A stretch of DNA of 64,000 bases from an uncultured Porphyromonadaceae bacterium (GCA_947567425.1 CANOLV010000008.1:41496-105495); one strand, 5' to 3'; shown: positions 36,801-45,458, numbered from the stretch's first letter. Translations and numbers: made by a program. The notes: generated by a model from the sequence alone, not told the origin.

Positions 36801-37901
36801 AAGCAACGGATGGGTCAGACACCCGGACCAAAGCACTCCACGGCTATCTTCATATACCGCCAGCGTATTGCTCCAACTCTGGGGCATCTCCGGACGTCCG
36901 CTTTTTCCTGAATCAAATAATGCCGGCGCCGTGTCAATAAAAAATATGCCCGAACCGCTCGTAGCCGCCCATATAATACCGGTACTATCGGCCCATAACC
37001 TTGTCACACGACCGACATCCAGACCCTGTCTCATATCCTCCCGCCGGAAGCTTGACGCATTTACCGACAGTATCCCGCCGTCCGTGCCTATCCACAACTG
37101 ACCGTCATTGACTGATTCGACCACCGAAAACACCGGAATCCCATCCTTAAGCACATCTTCGGCCACTCTGGCCAAGGAACATTCTGAAGGCGAATATGGA
37201 TTACCGACCATATACAGTCCCGAATCCCTTGTACCGACATATATCCTGTCGTTAGAGTCCTGATAGAGGCAATCAATATTGTCGATATCGGCCACATGGT
37301 ACATCTTCCGTTCGTGAGGAGAATACCTGTACAGACCCTGCCCGTTTGTCGCGACCCATATCTGGCCTATACGGTCCTGCAATGTCGCGATCGCACCGGG
37401 TGCTACGGATTCTCCGCCGTCGGGCAAGTCGCGGTATTCGCCTGTCGATGTGTCATACTCTATCAGCCGTCTCCCGCCGCCTACGAGAAGTTTGTCCCGG
37501 CCTATGCGGCACAGTGTGCGGTATGATCCGGCTCCGTCAATCTCGATAGGCGTGAACCTGTCGCGATGCTTGTCATAGACCCCGAATACCAAGGATGTGA
37601 TGAAATATACCCTGCCGTCGTCCATCGGGACCAGGGCAGGTATGTCGTTATACATTTTAGGAGAGGTATGTGCCGAAAGCGGCAGATGGGCCACCACCCT
37701 GTTTCCGTCATACGACATGATTCCATAGCGGGTTCCCATCCAGATTATTCCGTCGTCGTCGACATCAACCGAATGGACATGATTGCTCAGAAGGCCGTTG
37801 TCGGTGGTAAGTTGGCGCCACGTCTTTACAGAAGCATCGATATGAGGTGTAATCAGCAATAATAGTCCGATAACTAATGTGATATATCTGCACTGTGACA
37901 T
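33876..37901 (-). CDS. Hybrid two-component sensor/regulator (HTCS)
   Basis: A 1341-residue one-protein signalling system. Signal peptide, then two seven-bladed beta-propellers of Reg_prop repeats (for example GIIWMGTRYGIMSYDG, QIWVATNGQGLYRYSP) and a Y_Y_Y domain as periplasmic sensor; one transmembrane segment (about residues 785-810); HisKA with phosphohistidine in TNVTHELLTPLTV; HATPase (VSNATKYSDPNG, DTGRGIPKSKQINLF); receiver (IEDNED, phospho-Asp in LIITDLTMPG); C-terminal AraC helix-turn-helix (VGLSQTHLFRKLKELTD, LAFMVGFSDARYFGICFKK). It should sense the glycan breakdown product and activate susCD and GH30. ATG at 37901 chosen; a -7 box is at 37932-37939. Confidence 0.96.
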   Translation of the reverse strand: MSQCRYITLVIGLLLLITPHIDASVKTWRQLTTDNGLLSNHVHSVDVDDDGIIWMGTRYGIMSYDGNRVVAHLPLSAHTSPKMYNDIPALVPMDDGRVYFITSLVFGVYDKHRDRFTPIEIDGAGSYRTLCRIGRDKLLVGGGRRLIEYDTSTGEYRDLPDGGESVAPGAIATLQDRIGQIWVATNGQGLYRYSPHERKMYHVADIDNIDCLYQDSNDRIYVGTRDSGLYMVGNPYSPSECSLARVAEDVLKDGIPVFSVVESVNDGQLWIGTDGGILSVNASSFRREDMRQGLDVGRVTRLWADSTGIIWAATSGSGIFFIDTAPALFDSGKSGRPEMPQSWSNTLAVYEDSRGVLWSGCLTHPLLYNQHGEPGWHSPYDELGIARHDMPEVFSIGEDLSGNMYFGSYGSGILRLNMSTGEAVRFAQPDSEALPDSHVMRIKTDSHGNVWAGTIAGFGVIMADGLQRTMSTRGDVMGICEKDGRVYVATLNDGIFSVAIDSVSGGAGVKNNSRVTVDDGFQPVILSIASSPSRNLLYVGTEDEGLWTFNTLTGEYSLTDYVPRYCNLQVAFIHEDKRGFVWIATNRGLYRVNSSDGSDRIRYTVYDGLDNDYFVYNGMATDSMLYLPTNKGMEIIDMESTYTDTCGTAPIKFGFTEMHFNNRRFEELAPEDRERICGDKLPVYSGRMTIPQDLNNFSIEFAAYDYRNPDLVSFSYMLEGYDGSWQQPLGGHLSATYTNLPSGNYRFRLRAGGGNGHWGDEEKVIHIRILPPWYLSWVALCVYAVIAALIIFCFIRIVRRREQEKARLQLMRQEKESFEELNRTKLRFFTNVTHELLTPLTVISASISELRKGDGDLASLCRIAEVNVAKLVRLLQQILEFRKVETDNIKLRVSYGDIRVFVANTVEALRPLTLRQSMTLELKLPDGRLMGYFDSDKLDKILYNLVSNATKYSDPNGVITVEASASDDGGAVVIKVSDTGRGIPKSKQINLFKRFYDGDYREHNTSGTGIGLSLTKDLVELSHGTIEVDSDEGKGTSFIVTLPITAGAFGSDEIAPALSDLAVENTVVDSGQPENDKDLTDLCDSACEAMPKRKILIIEDNEDLLHLMKQVIGRTYEVVTESDGRSGLEAALRDVPDLIITDLTMPGIDGLEIIRRLREDDRTSTLPIVVLTARRQDEDRKESYEAGADVYLPKPFDISVLKACISTQLNSHKRDDGNGRLVIDLKRYDYEPADMQLLKLATEVVERNLDKSEFDVPTFAKEVGLSQTHLFRKLKELTDMSPTHFIRTTRLRVAARILAEHPDIRVGELAFMVGFSDARYFGICFKKEFGVTPGEYKSNGG

Positions 37902-37931
37902 AGATTTACGGTAACATTGTTTAACAGCATA

Positions 37932-37939
37932 CAAATGTA
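37932..37939 (-). promoter_or_regulatory. -7 box TACATTTG of the HTCS gene
   Basis: Complement of 37932-37939, 30 bases before the HTCS ATG. Confidence 0.55.
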
Positions 37940-38126
37940 CCAAAAAATTGCGGTTCCCATAACTGAATGAAAATAAAATCTACGACATGGCCGCCGCCTT
38001 CGACGTTCCGGAGGTTCGGCCATGCACCGTGTTAATCTTTATCCTTAATTTTCTTGAATTTTTTCCAACAAAACTAACAGGGAGGTTGTTAGTAGAATAT
38101 AAAGAATCAACTAAATTATTTTTGTT

Positions 38127-38687
38127 ATGAATCTCTCAAAATTCAACTTCGTTGGTTATTCCAAGAGCTGGTGGCTCGTTCTGATAACCGGTATTTTAAT
38201 GGTAGTCTGCGGTTTCGCTTATTGGTTCTGGCCTGTTGCCGGATTCGCTATCGCTTCGCAGATATTCGGATGGTTGCTTATTTTGGCCGGTGTCGTACAA
38301 TTGTGCGTGGCGGCCGGACCGCACTTCCCGAAAGGATGGGGATGGTGGATAGCCGGAGGCATGATCGACATGTTCATCGGTTTCCTGATGGTCAGGAGCA
38401 TACTGCTCTCCGAAGAAGTGTTCCCCTATTTCCTCGCCCTCATATTCATCTATTGGGGCATAACGCTGGTGATCAGCTCTGTCAACGGACATAAAGGGAA
38501 ATATTGGTGGCTGTATCTGGTCAACGGCATCTTGCTGATGCTCATCGGTTTCTTCTTCATCGAAGCCGGATGGATCCAGAACATGGCCATGGTAAGCTTC
38601 CTTACATCGCTCGCCTTCATCTATTGGGGATTCTCAATATGCATGTTCGCATACGACATCAAGCCCCTTCCCGGTGGCGACGAATAA
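38127..38687 (+). CDS. HdeD-like DUF308 membrane protein
   Basis: A 186-residue protein with six hydrophobic segments, Trp- and Gly-rich turns (GWGWWIAGGMIDMFIGFLM, LVNGILLMLIGFFFIEAGW) and the internal repeat pattern of the DUF308/HdeD family. E. coli HdeD is linked to acid resistance; the role here is unproven. The gene stands alone, with a GGAGG-like sequence about 45 bases upstream. Confidence 0.82.
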   Translation: MNLSKFNFVGYSKSWWLVLITGILMVVCGFAYWFWPVAGFAIASQIFGWLLILAGVVQLCVAAGPHFPKGWGWWIAGGMIDMFIGFLMVRSILLSEEVFPYFLALIFIYWGITLVISSVNGHKGKYWWLYLVNGILLMLIGFFFIEAGWIQNMAMVSFLTSLAFIYWGFSICMFAYDIKPLPGGDE

Positions 38688-38726
38688 TCGCCGAACCACG
38701 CCAGGAAGCCTTTTAATTAAAGTCTT

Positions 38727-38756
38727 TGCGGGAACGCCCATCGCCGGGCATTCCCG
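38727..38756 (+). terminator. Hairpin after the DUF308 gene
   Basis: GCGGGAACGCCC pairs with GGGCATTCCCGC around a short loop (one mismatch). The U-tract is weak (ACTTTAGTT). Confidence 0.55.
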
Positions 38757-38955
38757 CCACTTTAGTTAAATAATCTTATCAACTGAAGCCTGCAGGCACT
38801 TTTCTTTGCTCGTACCGGCTTTTTATCGTACCTTTAGCCTCATTGCGGATAGTATGCCGGAAGCTTTGCTCTATGGCCGGTTAAACCCCGCAGGATTAGC
38901 TTAGTCTAATGTGTATATGAACTTTAATTTAATTAATTGGGAGGACTTTAGTCTT

Positions 38956-40155
38956 ATGATAGCAAAGAAGGCACTTTTCACCGCAATTCTTATTGCCGGA
39001 TGCGCTTCCGCCGTATCGGCTCAGAATAGCTATTATGACGATGACATCTACTACGATGCTTCGAAGGACCAAAAGGTCAAGGAACGAAACGCGGCACACA
39101 AAAAAGCCAAGGAAGAACAACGGCGCCGCGAGCTCGAAGAGCAGCAGCGCGCCGAACAGCAATACTACGAACAGCTTTACAAGGCATATTACGGAAACTA
39201 TGACCCTACACTCGGCGGCCACGACTTCGAGGGAGCCGACGCATACTCCGTCAACAGTGCTTCCGAACGAAATGTCGACGAATATAATCGAGCCGGCCGA
39301 TATGCCCGACGCGACTCCTCTGCCATGGCGCAGGGTGCCGCCACTGACGATTTCGCCTACACGCGAAGAATCGAAAAGTATCACAACGGCGACATCATAG
39401 CCGACGTCAACGACCCTGCCGTAGTGGACTATTACTACTCTTCGCAGTCGCAGCCCGACATTAATATATATGTAACTTCACCCGCATGGAGCTTCTATTC
39501 TCCTTGGGACTGGTACTACGGATACCCCTATCGCTGGAACTATTGGGACTGGTATTGGGGCCCGTCATGGAGCCTTTCATGGGGTTGGGGCCCATCATGG
39601 GGATGGGGTCCTTCCTGGGGTTGGTCCTGGGGTTGGGGTCCATCGTGGGGATGGGGTGGTCCCGGTTGGGGTCCTGGCTGGGGTCCCGGTTGGGGAGGCC
39701 CAGGATGGGGCGTTGCTTCCCGACCCGGCAGCTACACTCCTAACGGACGACGACCCACTGGAGTGCGCAATGGCTACACCGGATTATCGTCAAATCCGCA
39801 CAGCCGTCCCGGAGTTTCAGGCGGATCGACCGGAAACTATAACCGCGGAGGCAACCGCTACGGACTCTCGTCCGGACAGGCCGGCAGCTACCGTCCAGGC
39901 GGAACCACTTCTACCCGACCCTCCAACGGCGTACCCGCATACAACGGCTCGAACTCATCTACCGGCAACCGCACAGGAAGCTATGGATCGACCAACATGA
40001 ACCGTGGCCGCGGATCTTCGACCAACAGCAATTCCACATACCGCTCAGGTTCTTCGTCCACGTCCAGAAGCTCAGGATCATTCGGTGGATCAAGAAGCGG
40101 TGGAGGTTCATCACGTTCCACAGGCGGTGGCAGCCACAGAGGAGGCCGGCGCTAA
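38956..40155 (+). CDS. Secreted Trp/Gly- and Ser/Gly-rich low-complexity protein
   Basis: A 399-residue protein with a signal peptide (ILIAGCASAVSAQ; also a possible lipobox at GCAS). Residues ~20-70 are highly charged and likely coiled (KERNAAHKKAKEEQRRRE, QYYEQLY). The middle has WSWGWGPSWGWG-type repeats, about 18 Trp residues in ~55 positions, then GPGWGPGWGG. The last ~150 residues are Ser/Gly/Arg/Thr-rich and end SHRGGRR. I do not know a function; the composition resembles surface or adhesive and phase-separating proteins. The ATG at 38956 gives the signal peptide; an upstream ATG at 38911 does not. Confidence 0.75.
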   Translation: MIAKKALFTAILIAGCASAVSAQNSYYDDDIYYDASKDQKVKERNAAHKKAKEEQRRRELEEQQRAEQQYYEQLYKAYYGNYDPTLGGHDFEGADAYSVNSASERNVDEYNRAGRYARRDSSAMAQGAATDDFAYTRRIEKYHNGDIIADVNDPAVVDYYYSSQSQPDINIYVTSPAWSFYSPWDWYYGYPYRWNYWDWYWGPSWSLSWGWGPSWGWGPSWGWSWGWGPSWGWGGPGWGPGWGPGWGGPGWGVASRPGSYTPNGRRPTGVRNGYTGLSSNPHSRPGVSGGSTGNYNRGGNRYGLSSGQAGSYRPGGTTSTRPSNGVPAYNGSNSSTGNRTGSYGSTNMNRGRGSSTNSNSTYRSGSSSTSRSSGSFGGSRSGGGSSRSTGGGSHRGGRR

Positions 40156-40231
40156 CTGAACGTCGATTTACGACTACTGGCAACATTTTCACGTACTTAA
40201 CTATTTTTCATTTTATCAGCGACAGAAATAT

Positions 40232-41920
40232 ATGAAAAAACTAATCTTCATAGCACTCGCCTCGGCGGCTCCGGCGGTCGCAATGGCCCAGGCCGCCGTC
40301 GATGTGGCCAACCTATCGCAGCTCGACATGCGCGGAACAGCACGGTTCATGTCAATGGGTGGCGCATTCACCGCTCTCGGCGGCGACCTCACCACGCTGT
40401 CACAGAATCCTGCCGGTATAGGCATCTACCGAGGAAGTGAAGTCGGTATAACGCTCGGCCTCGACTTCCAGTCGTTCAAGACCACCACGCAGGGATACAT
40501 CGGCGACAAGTCGCAGACCAAATTCGCCTGCAACAACTTCGGCTACGTCGGTACGGTCAATCTCTACAGCGAGTCAACTCCTTCGATCTCGTTCGGAGCC
40601 ACCTACAATAGGGTCGGTTCTTTCGACCGCGTCACACGGGGTGCCTTCCGAAATCTCGGCGGAGCATCGCTTAGCAACTATATCGCTGCCATGACTAATT
40701 CCGAAGGTGGCATTTACCCCGCATCCATGGAGTATAACGGTCTGTACGCAAACTACAATCCTTACATCGACGGAACCGCCCCCTGGTTGAGCATCCTGTC
40801 GTACACCGGATTTGTCATCAACAATAATCTTGAAGATGTAGTCCAGCCCGACGGATCAATCAAGACAGAAGAGACCGACACATACTTCGGTCTGATGGGT
40901 GAAGGAACCACAGGCACAGCCAACTTCGAGACCCGCGAGAAAGGCTATGTGGATGAATACAACATCTCAATAGGAGGCAACATATACAATACCGTCTACT
41001 GGGGACTGAGTGTCGGAATCACCGACCTTGAATACAAACAGATGTCATACTATCAGGAAAATCTGTCTGACGCATACATCGCCGCCGAAAATGCCGAATC
41101 TGGATCCGGCGACATTGTCCGTGGCGATGCCGATTACCGTATTGACAATTATCTGCACTCTTCAGGCGAAGGATTCAACCTAAAGTTCGGACTTATCGTG
41201 AAGCCCATTCCGGAATTCCGTATCGGACTCGCCGTACACACCCCCACATGGTATAAGATGACCGACTCCTATTGGGGAGGTGTCGACTACGTGTACACCC
41301 CTTACGACTCCCGCTACAATGTCAACCGTCCGGATCCGGCCGACCCGAATCTCTATATCACCAACGACGGTGAGAGCTGGCACGACTACAACATGCGCAC
41401 ACCTTGGCGTATGATGGTCGGTATGGCCGGTGTCATCGGCGGTCAGGCCATAATCAGCGCCGACTACGAATACCGCGGAACAAACATGCGGCTATCCGAT
41501 GTCAACAACGAAGAGTTTGAAGTAGTTTCCGAGGATATCAAGACCTACTATAAAGGCACTAACATCCTCCGCATAGGTGCCGAATACCGAGTGACTCCGC
41601 AGTTCAGCATCCGCGCCGGTTACAGCTACGAATCTTCACCCGTCAAGACAGAAGCCGCCAATGACGGCGTTATGATATGGACCGCTGGAACCATTCCGAG
41701 CTACACCTTCAACAAGACCACACAGTACGTGACTGCTGGTCTGGGCTATCGCTTCGGCGGATTCTATGCCGACCTCGCCTATGTGCATCGCCACCGTGAA
41801 TCTACATGGCATGCATTCTCCCCGGTGATCGTAGACTATGCCATAGACCAGGATTCCCCCTCGGCCAAAGTTTCGGCCAACTACAATCAGGTCGTACTTA
41901 GTCTTGGCTACAAGTTCTGA
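40232..41920 (+). CDS. FadL/OmpP1-family outer-membrane protein
   Basis: A 562-residue protein with a signal peptide (to AMAQA) and the FadL/TodX N-terminal hatch pattern RGTARFMSMGGAFTALGGDLTTLSQNPAGIGI. The C-terminal part is a 14-stranded barrel (PQFSIRAGYSYESSPV, VTAGLGYRFGGFYADLAYVHRH) ending in VLSLGYKF. The family imports hydrophobic molecules across the outer membrane; in Bacteroidales annotation it is often called hemin receptor without proof. Single gene. Confidence 0.85.
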   Translation: MKKLIFIALASAAPAVAMAQAAVDVANLSQLDMRGTARFMSMGGAFTALGGDLTTLSQNPAGIGIYRGSEVGITLGLDFQSFKTTTQGYIGDKSQTKFACNNFGYVGTVNLYSESTPSISFGATYNRVGSFDRVTRGAFRNLGGASLSNYIAAMTNSEGGIYPASMEYNGLYANYNPYIDGTAPWLSILSYTGFVINNNLEDVVQPDGSIKTEETDTYFGLMGEGTTGTANFETREKGYVDEYNISIGGNIYNTVYWGLSVGITDLEYKQMSYYQENLSDAYIAAENAESGSGDIVRGDADYRIDNYLHSSGEGFNLKFGLIVKPIPEFRIGLAVHTPTWYKMTDSYWGGVDYVYTPYDSRYNVNRPDPADPNLYITNDGESWHDYNMRTPWRMMVGMAGVIGGQAIISADYEYRGTNMRLSDVNNEEFEVVSEDIKTYYKGTNILRIGAEYRVTPQFSIRAGYSYESSPVKTEAANDGVMIWTAGTIPSYTFNKTTQYVTAGLGYRFGGFYADLAYVHRHRESTWHAFSPVIVDYAIDQDSPSAKVSANYNQVVLSLGYKF

Positions 41921-41943
41921 CGCTATTTTTGACGAATTTTTCT

Positions 41944-41951
41944 TAACTTTG
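41944..41951 (+). promoter_or_regulatory. -7 box TAACTTTG of the helicase gene
   Basis: Matches TAnnTTTG. Transcription would start near 41957, at the first base of the hairpin 41957-41985. Confidence 0.55.
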
Positions 41952-41956
41952 CACAT

Positions 41957-41985
41957 AAGGTGCCTCCGGAGCCCGGGGGCACCTT
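41957..41985 (+). terminator. GC-rich hairpin between the FadL-like and helicase genes
   Basis: AAGGTGCC (41957-41964) pairs with GGCACCTT (41978-41985). No strong U-tract follows. It may end the FadL-like transcript and is also the predicted 5' end of the helicase mRNA. Confidence 0.55.
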
Positions 41986-42016
41986 CTTAGTTTGAATCTT
42001 ACAACGAACCGCATCC

Positions 42017-44017
42017 GTGACAAATAACTTGGACCTCGATAATCCGGAATTTCAGAACGCTTGGAAACTGATCAGATTCACGCGCCAGTCGCTGTTCCTA
42101 ACAGGAAAGGCCGGGACCGGTAAGTCGACGTTTTTGCGCTATGTCTGCGAGAACACGGCTAAAAAGCATGTAGTCCTCGCTCCTACAGGAATAGCCGCCG
42201 TGAACGTCGGCGGACAGACCCTGCACTCGTTTTTCAGGATTCCGTTCAAACCGTTGATGCCCGACGACCCCGAGTTCGACCCAAAAAGATTCAAGTCAAG
42301 GATGAAATATCCCAAGCCCCTGCAGAAGCTGATCCAGGAGCTGGAGCTGATCATCATCGACGAGATTTCGATGGTACGCGCCGACATAATCGACTTCATC
42401 GACAAGGCGCTCAGAATATATTCGGGCAACATGCGCGAGCCTTTCGGAGGAAAACAGCTTCTGCTCGTCGGCGACATATTCCAGCTCGAACCCGTAGTCA
42501 CAGGCGACATGCGCGACATTCTCGGACGCACATATCCACAGCCATTCTTTTTCTGCGCCAAAGCATTTTCAGAACTGAGCATCGTGGCAATAGAGTTGAC
42601 AAAAGTCTACCGCCAGAACGATTCCGCTTTTATAGGAATGCTCGACCGCATCCGCATCGGCAGGCCCACACGCTCCGACATCGCCACCCTCAACTCCCGC
42701 ATATCCGCCGACAGCACCCCGTCCGACGCATCCGACAGCCTGGTGATGACACTCGCCACCAAGCGCGACATGGTCGATGCCATAAACGACTCCAGACTGG
42801 CCGGACTGACCACGCCGGAAGTTACCCTCGAAGGAGCCATTTCTGGAGATTTTCCCGAAAACTCATTGCCCAATTCGCTGGAGCTGACCCTTAAGGTGGG
42901 AGCTCAGGTCGTATTCATCAAGAACGATCCCGACCGCCGCTGGGTCAACGGCACACTCGGGCGGGTATATATGGCCAACGAGGACAAAGTGATGGTCGAG
43001 ACGGAGGACGGAGCCATACACGAAGTCGAACCAGCCGTATGGAGCAACGTCCGCTACACCTACAACGAACAAGAGAAAAAAGTCGAGGAGGATGTGCTCG
43101 GAACCTTCACGCAGATTCCCATAAAACTCGCCTGGGCACTGACCATACATAAAAGTCAAGGACTTACCTTCAAGGACGTTGTGATAGACCTCGGCCGGGG
43201 CACGTTCAGCGGAGGCCAGGCATACGTGGCATTAAGCCGGTGCAGGAGTCTTGAAGGACTGAGGCTCGTCAGCTCGATCAACGAACGCGACATTTTTGTA
43301 AATCCGGCTGTAGTGCGCTTCAGTTCCACGTTTAACGACGACACCTTAATCAACGATGCCCTCGAACGCGCCAAAGCCGACGACGCCTACTCCGAAGCTC
43401 TGAAAGCCATCAGACAGAGCGACGCGATCACCGCTTTCGACCGATTCACGGAAGCCCTGCGCTACCGCAACGAGCTTGACAATCCGGTAATGATGCGCTT
43501 CGCTCGCCGCCAACTGTTTAACATAACCTCCGATCGGCGTAAAATTGACCGACTCCAAGAAGAGCTTGAAGAGCTTACCGACAAACTGCGCCGTCTCGCA
43601 TCAGAATATGTAGCCATGGGCGACGAATGCCGCCGCGAAGGCATGGACCCCACCCCCGTGTTGGCCAACTACGACAAAGCCATCGACTTATATCCCGGCT
43701 ATGTGAAGGCATGGATAGGTAAAGGGCTTACATATTCGGGAATATCCGACAATCCGATGGCGGCAGAATGTTTCCGCAAGGCGCACGAACTCGATCCGGG
43801 CAATTTCCTGTCCGTGTTCATGCTCGGCAACATTGCCCTATCCGAAGGCGAATATGCCGAAGCCCTCAACCGCTATCTGACAGCATTGTCAATCGACGAC
43901 TCACAGCCTCATCTGCACGACAGGCTGGCAGACCTGTACGAAAAAGTCGACGACCACGAATCGGCCGACGAGCACCGCGCCAAAGCTAAAGCCCTTCGCA
44001 AAAAGCGCCGCAAATAA
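42017..44017 (+). CDS. Pif1/RecD-like DNA helicase with C-terminal TPR domain
   Basis: A 666-residue protein starting at GTG. The N-terminal ~450 residues are a superfamily 1B helicase: Walker A LTGKAGTGKSTFL, Walker B IIIDEISMVRADIID, GDIFQLEPV, and the C-terminal helicase block WALTIHKSQGLTFKDVVIDLGRG with AYVALSRCRSL. A linker with coiled-coil character (RRKIDRLQEELEELTDKL) leads to three or four TPRs (YDKAIDLYPGYVKAWIGKGL, AAECFRKAHELDPGN, AEALNRYLTALSIDD) and a basic tail. It should unwind DNA, perhaps with a partner bound by the TPRs. This TPR fusion is known in Bacteroidetes. Confidence 0.9.
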   Translation: MTNNLDLDNPEFQNAWKLIRFTRQSLFLTGKAGTGKSTFLRYVCENTAKKHVVLAPTGIAAVNVGGQTLHSFFRIPFKPLMPDDPEFDPKRFKSRMKYPKPLQKLIQELELIIIDEISMVRADIIDFIDKALRIYSGNMREPFGGKQLLLVGDIFQLEPVVTGDMRDILGRTYPQPFFFCAKAFSELSIVAIELTKVYRQNDSAFIGMLDRIRIGRPTRSDIATLNSRISADSTPSDASDSLVMTLATKRDMVDAINDSRLAGLTTPEVTLEGAISGDFPENSLPNSLELTLKVGAQVVFIKNDPDRRWVNGTLGRVYMANEDKVMVETEDGAIHEVEPAVWSNVRYTYNEQEKKVEEDVLGTFTQIPIKLAWALTIHKSQGLTFKDVVIDLGRGTFSGGQAYVALSRCRSLEGLRLVSSINERDIFVNPAVVRFSSTFNDDTLINDALERAKADDAYSEALKAIRQSDAITAFDRFTEALRYRNELDNPVMMRFARRQLFNITSDRRKIDRLQEELEELTDKLRRLASEYVAMGDECRREGMDPTPVLANYDKAIDLYPGYVKAWIGKGLTYSGISDNPMAAECFRKAHELDPGNFLSVFMLGNIALSEGEYAEALNRYLTALSIDDSQPHLHDRLADLYEKVDDHESADEHRAKAKALRKKRRK

Positions 44018-44039
44018 ACCCCTTCAAATAAATTTTCAC

Positions 44040-44047
44040 TACTTTTG
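44040..44047 (+). promoter_or_regulatory. -7 box TACTTTTG directly before recF
   Basis: The box ends five bases before the recF ATG at 44053, so a leaderless or near-leaderless transcript is predicted. Confidence 0.55.
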
Positions 44048-44052
44048 CATAC

Positions 44053-45159
44053 ATGATACTCCGGCGGATTAAGATTTGCAACTTCAAAAACATCGGCAAT
44101 GCCGATCTCTGCTTCTCTCCGAAAGTCAACGGACTTTTGGGCAACAACGGTATGGGCAAAAGCAATCTGCTCGATGCCATATACTACCTTAGTTTCTGCA
44201 AAAGCTTCTCCGGCATGACCGATTCCATGCTTATGAAGCGGGAGGAAGACTTTATGATGGTACAAGGCTCATACTTGCGCCGCGGACTTGACGAAGAAGT
44301 CTCAATCGGGCTGAGCAAAGGCAGACGAAAAACGCTGCGCCGACAAGGCAAGGAATATCAGAGACTATCGGCGCACATCGGCGCGTTTCCGCTCGTAATG
44401 TCGTCGCCGGAGGACATCGAACTTATCAAGGGAGCATCCGACTCCCGCCGTAGGCTCATGGACATGGTCATCTCGCAGAGCGACCACGTATATCTCGACG
44501 AGCTTATCCGCTATGGCAAGGCCCTTGAACAGCGCAACAAACTGCTGCGCGACGGCGTGGTCGACCATAACCTATATCTGGCCGTAGAGATCCCGATGGA
44601 GCGGGCCGCATCATACATCCATAAGGCTCGCGCGGCATGGATCACCAGGCTCACCGACATATTCCGCACATTTTACGAAGCCATCGCAGGATCAGGCGAG
44701 CAGGTGTCGCTCGCATTCGACAGCTCTCTCAACGCCCCCGGAGCATCCATGTCGGCCCTGCTCGACGGAGCACGGCGCCACGACGAAATCATCAGGCACA
44801 CCTCGGTCGGTCCGCACCGCGATGACATAGAGATGCTCATCGACGGAATGCCCATGCGCCGCGCGGCATCGCAGGGCCAGTGCAAGACCTATTCCATTGC
44901 ATTAAGGCTTGCCCAATACGAATTCCTCCGTTCTACGCTCGACGGGCTGAAACCGATACTCCTTTTGGACGACATTTTCGACAAACTTGATGCCACCAGA
45001 GTCGAAAAGATCATGAGCGTGGTCACAAGTCCGGGATTCGGCCAGATATTCGTCACCGACACCAACCGCACCCATCTCGACGAAATCATGGCGCACACTG
45101 CCGGCGAATATGCGCTATGGAACGTCACCGGCGGAGCATTCACACCACTAACTCACTGA
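44053..45159 (+). CDS. recF: DNA replication and repair protein RecF
   Basis: A 368-residue SMC-like ATPase that loads RecA at gaps with RecO and RecR. It has N-terminal MILRRIKICNFKNIGNADL, Walker A GNNGMGKSNLL, signature GQCKTYSIALRLAQY and Walker B PILLLDDIFDKLD. Length fits. It is followed four bases later by a DUF721 gene, the usual Bacteroidetes recF-dciA pairing. Confidence 0.95.
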   Translation: MILRRIKICNFKNIGNADLCFSPKVNGLLGNNGMGKSNLLDAIYYLSFCKSFSGMTDSMLMKREEDFMMVQGSYLRRGLDEEVSIGLSKGRRKTLRRQGKEYQRLSAHIGAFPLVMSSPEDIELIKGASDSRRRLMDMVISQSDHVYLDELIRYGKALEQRNKLLRDGVVDHNLYLAVEIPMERAASYIHKARAAWITRLTDIFRTFYEAIAGSGEQVSLAFDSSLNAPGASMSALLDGARRHDEIIRHTSVGPHRDDIEMLIDGMPMRRAASQGQCKTYSIALRLAQYEFLRSTLDGLKPILLLDDIFDKLDATRVEKIMSVVTSPGFGQIFVTDTNRTHLDEIMAHTAGEYALWNVTGGAFTPLTH

Positions 45160-45163
45160 CACC

Positions 45164-45454
45164 ATGAAACGCACCGAACCCCGACTGCTCAACGATATTA
45201 TCAAAGAATGCCTCAAAGCCAACGGAATGGAGACGCGACACAACGAACAGAGGGCCGCCTACCTATGGCCGGAAGTAGTGGGTCCCGGCATAAACCGCTA
45301 CACCACACGGCGATATGTCTGCGCCGGAATTATGCACGTCTACATCAGCTCCGCGTCGCTGAAGAGCGAACTTTCATTCCACAAAGAGAGGCTCATCGCC
45401 GCCATCAACCGTGCTGTCGGCAGTCCGGTCATCACGTCCATACAGTTTCACTGA
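45164..45454 (+). CDS. DUF721 / DciA-like protein
   Basis: A 96-residue protein of the DUF721 family with LLNDIIKECLKANG, YLWPEVVGPGINRYT and LSFHKERLIAAIN. DciA members load the replicative helicase in bacteria lacking DnaC, so this may be the helicase loader. It starts four bases after recF. Confidence 0.88.
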   Translation: MKRTEPRLLNDIIKECLKANGMETRHNEQRAAYLWPEVVGPGINRYTTRRYVCAGIMHVYISSASLKSELSFHKERLIAAINRAVGSPVITSIQFH

Positions 45455-45458
45455 ATCT

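Noticed and set aside
38929-39384. Minus-strand hydrophobic frame opposite the Trp/Gly-rich gene
   Set aside because: It is the complement of a low-complexity region and the plus strand has a signal peptide and a good start.
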